Under the pieces are notes generated by a model. It saw only the letters and a program-made list of their open reading frames with translations, did not search any database and had not been told where the DNA came from. From positions 1 to 7,148 of the forward strand of contig JBELFK010000146.1 in the NCBI GenBank assembly GCA_042092935.1: a stretch of DNA of 7,148 nt. The letters run 5' to 3'. Shown here piece after piece: positions 6,487-7,148 of the stretch (position 1 is its first letter; every line of letters begins with the position of its first letter). Source of the DNA: JASMHC01 sp042092935 (GTDB lineage Bacteria > Pseudomonadota > Alphaproteobacteria > Rhodobacterales > Rhodobacteraceae). The position numbers were made by a program, and so were the translations under genes.

Positions 6487-7148
6487 CAAGAGCAATGCCA
6501 GAAACCGCGTGCCAAATGCCCCAGAACGCAGCGACCACGGCCATTCCGCCGAGGCCGTTGAAAAACCCGAATATCAGGATCAATCCAAGGCCTGAATTTT
6601 GGATACCGGTTTCGATCATCACGGCACGGCGGTCGAAATTCGAAAGACCTGCCAATCTGGCGGTTGTGTAGCCTCCAAATAAGGCGAGGGCGTTATGAAT
6701 CAGAACCAAAACCGCGACCGCTCCTGCGAACTGTAGGAAAATCGCCCAGTTGGCGGATAGCGCCAGGACCACAAACGCCACAAAGATCCCCATGGACAAG
6801 TATTGCAGAGGTTGACGGATTCTGGCCGTGATCTCGGGACGTTTGGCGTTGAGAAACACACCGGCACACAATGGCAGAACAAGCATGATGCCCACCGTTA
6901 TTGCGACCGACAGCGGATCAATCGCGGTTTCCCGCAAGATCGCGCGGGTCGGTTGATATAGGCTGCCCCAGAAGGCGATGTTGAACGGCGTTAGGAACAG
7001 GGCCCCAACGGTCGCAAACGCCGTCATCGACACTGACAAGGCCGCGTTTCCACCCGCACGATGCGTGATGAAGTTTGAGATATTGCCACCCGGACAGGCG
7101 GCAACAAGGATCAACCCCAAGGCAATCGACGGATGCGGTTTGGCGATC
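6452..7148 (-). CDS. Bile acid:sodium symporter (BASS) family transporter, N-terminus cut by window end
   Basis: The frame is open to the right edge, giving 231 visible residues ending with TAA at 6452-6454; the N-terminal part lies outside. An internal TTG at 7120 is in frame, but family similarity continues upstream of it (KPHPSIALGLILVAACPGGN), so it is not the start. Two hallmarks of the BASS fold are visible: the C-P-G-G-N-x-S-N segment of the first crossover region and the E-T-G-x-Q-N-S-G-L segment of the second, both of which line the sodium and substrate sites in characterised members. About seven hydrophobic segments follow the first motif. The family imports organic anions (bile acids, pyruvate, pantoate and others) with sodium. 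The substrate cannot be read from this fragment. It is convergent with the MFS gene and so is a separate transcription unit. Confidence 0.85.
   Translation of the reverse strand, partial: IAKPHPSIALGLILVAACPGGNISNFITHRAGGNAALSVSMTAFATVGALFLTPFNIAFWGSLYQPTRAILRETAIDPLSVAITVGIMLVLPLCAGVFLNAKRPEITARIRQPLQYLSMGIFVAFVVLALSANWAIFLQFAGAVAVLVLIHNALALFGGYTTARLAGLSNFDRRAVMIETGIQNSGLGLILIFGFFNGLGGMAVVAAFWGIWHAVSGIALAGYLSRDTAEP

Overview
The window looks like a stretch of an alphaproteobacterial chromosome, most likely from the Rhodobacterales (Roseobacter-like). This rests on moderately high GC, dense gene packing, TTG starts with good Shine-Dalgarno sites, and the gene content. It is an inference; no rRNA or other taxonomic marker is present. 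Seven proteins can be recognised as families, plus the tail of an eighth at the left edge.

Left block (1-3255, all + strand): a catabolic operon for hydroxyproline or proline isomers. It holds the C-terminus of a dihydrodipicolinate-synthase-family protein, a DadA-like FAD-dependent D-amino-acid dehydrogenase (151-1401), a proline racemase superfamily enzyme (1461-2477) and a ProC-like NAD(P)-dependent imine reductase (2482-3255). In the known trans-4-hydroxy-L-proline pathway a racemase-family enzyme makes cis-4-hydroxy-D-proline, an FAD enzyme oxidises it to a pyrroline, and a DHDPS-family deaminase opens the ring on the way to 2-oxoglutarate. Two details depart from the plain version. The racemase-family protein has Ser91 where epimerases have the first catalytic Cys, a pattern associated with trans-3-hydroxy-L-proline dehydratases or bifunctional enzymes. 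The ProC-like protein has lost several signature motifs of pyrroline-5-carboxylate reductase. Together they suggest that the cluster may also, or instead, dehydrate 3-hydroxyproline to pyrroline-2-carboxylate and reduce it to proline with an unusual reductase.

Middle (3260-4063, - strand): an AraC-family regulator, ending 4 bp from the reductase gene (convergent) and starting from a TTG behind an AAGGAG site. A 55-bp divergent region carrying a 10-bp palindrome separates it from the next gene.

Right block (4119-6442, + strand): an HSL-family alpha/beta hydrolase followed by a TetA-like major facilitator transporter, possibly co-transcribed and controlled by the AraC protein. At the right edge (- strand, convergent, 9 bp away) lies the C-terminal part of a bile acid:sodium symporter (BASS) family transporter, cut by the window end.

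No tRNA, rRNA, CRISPR array, insertion sequence or integrase was seen. No gene-free stretch exceeds 80 bases.
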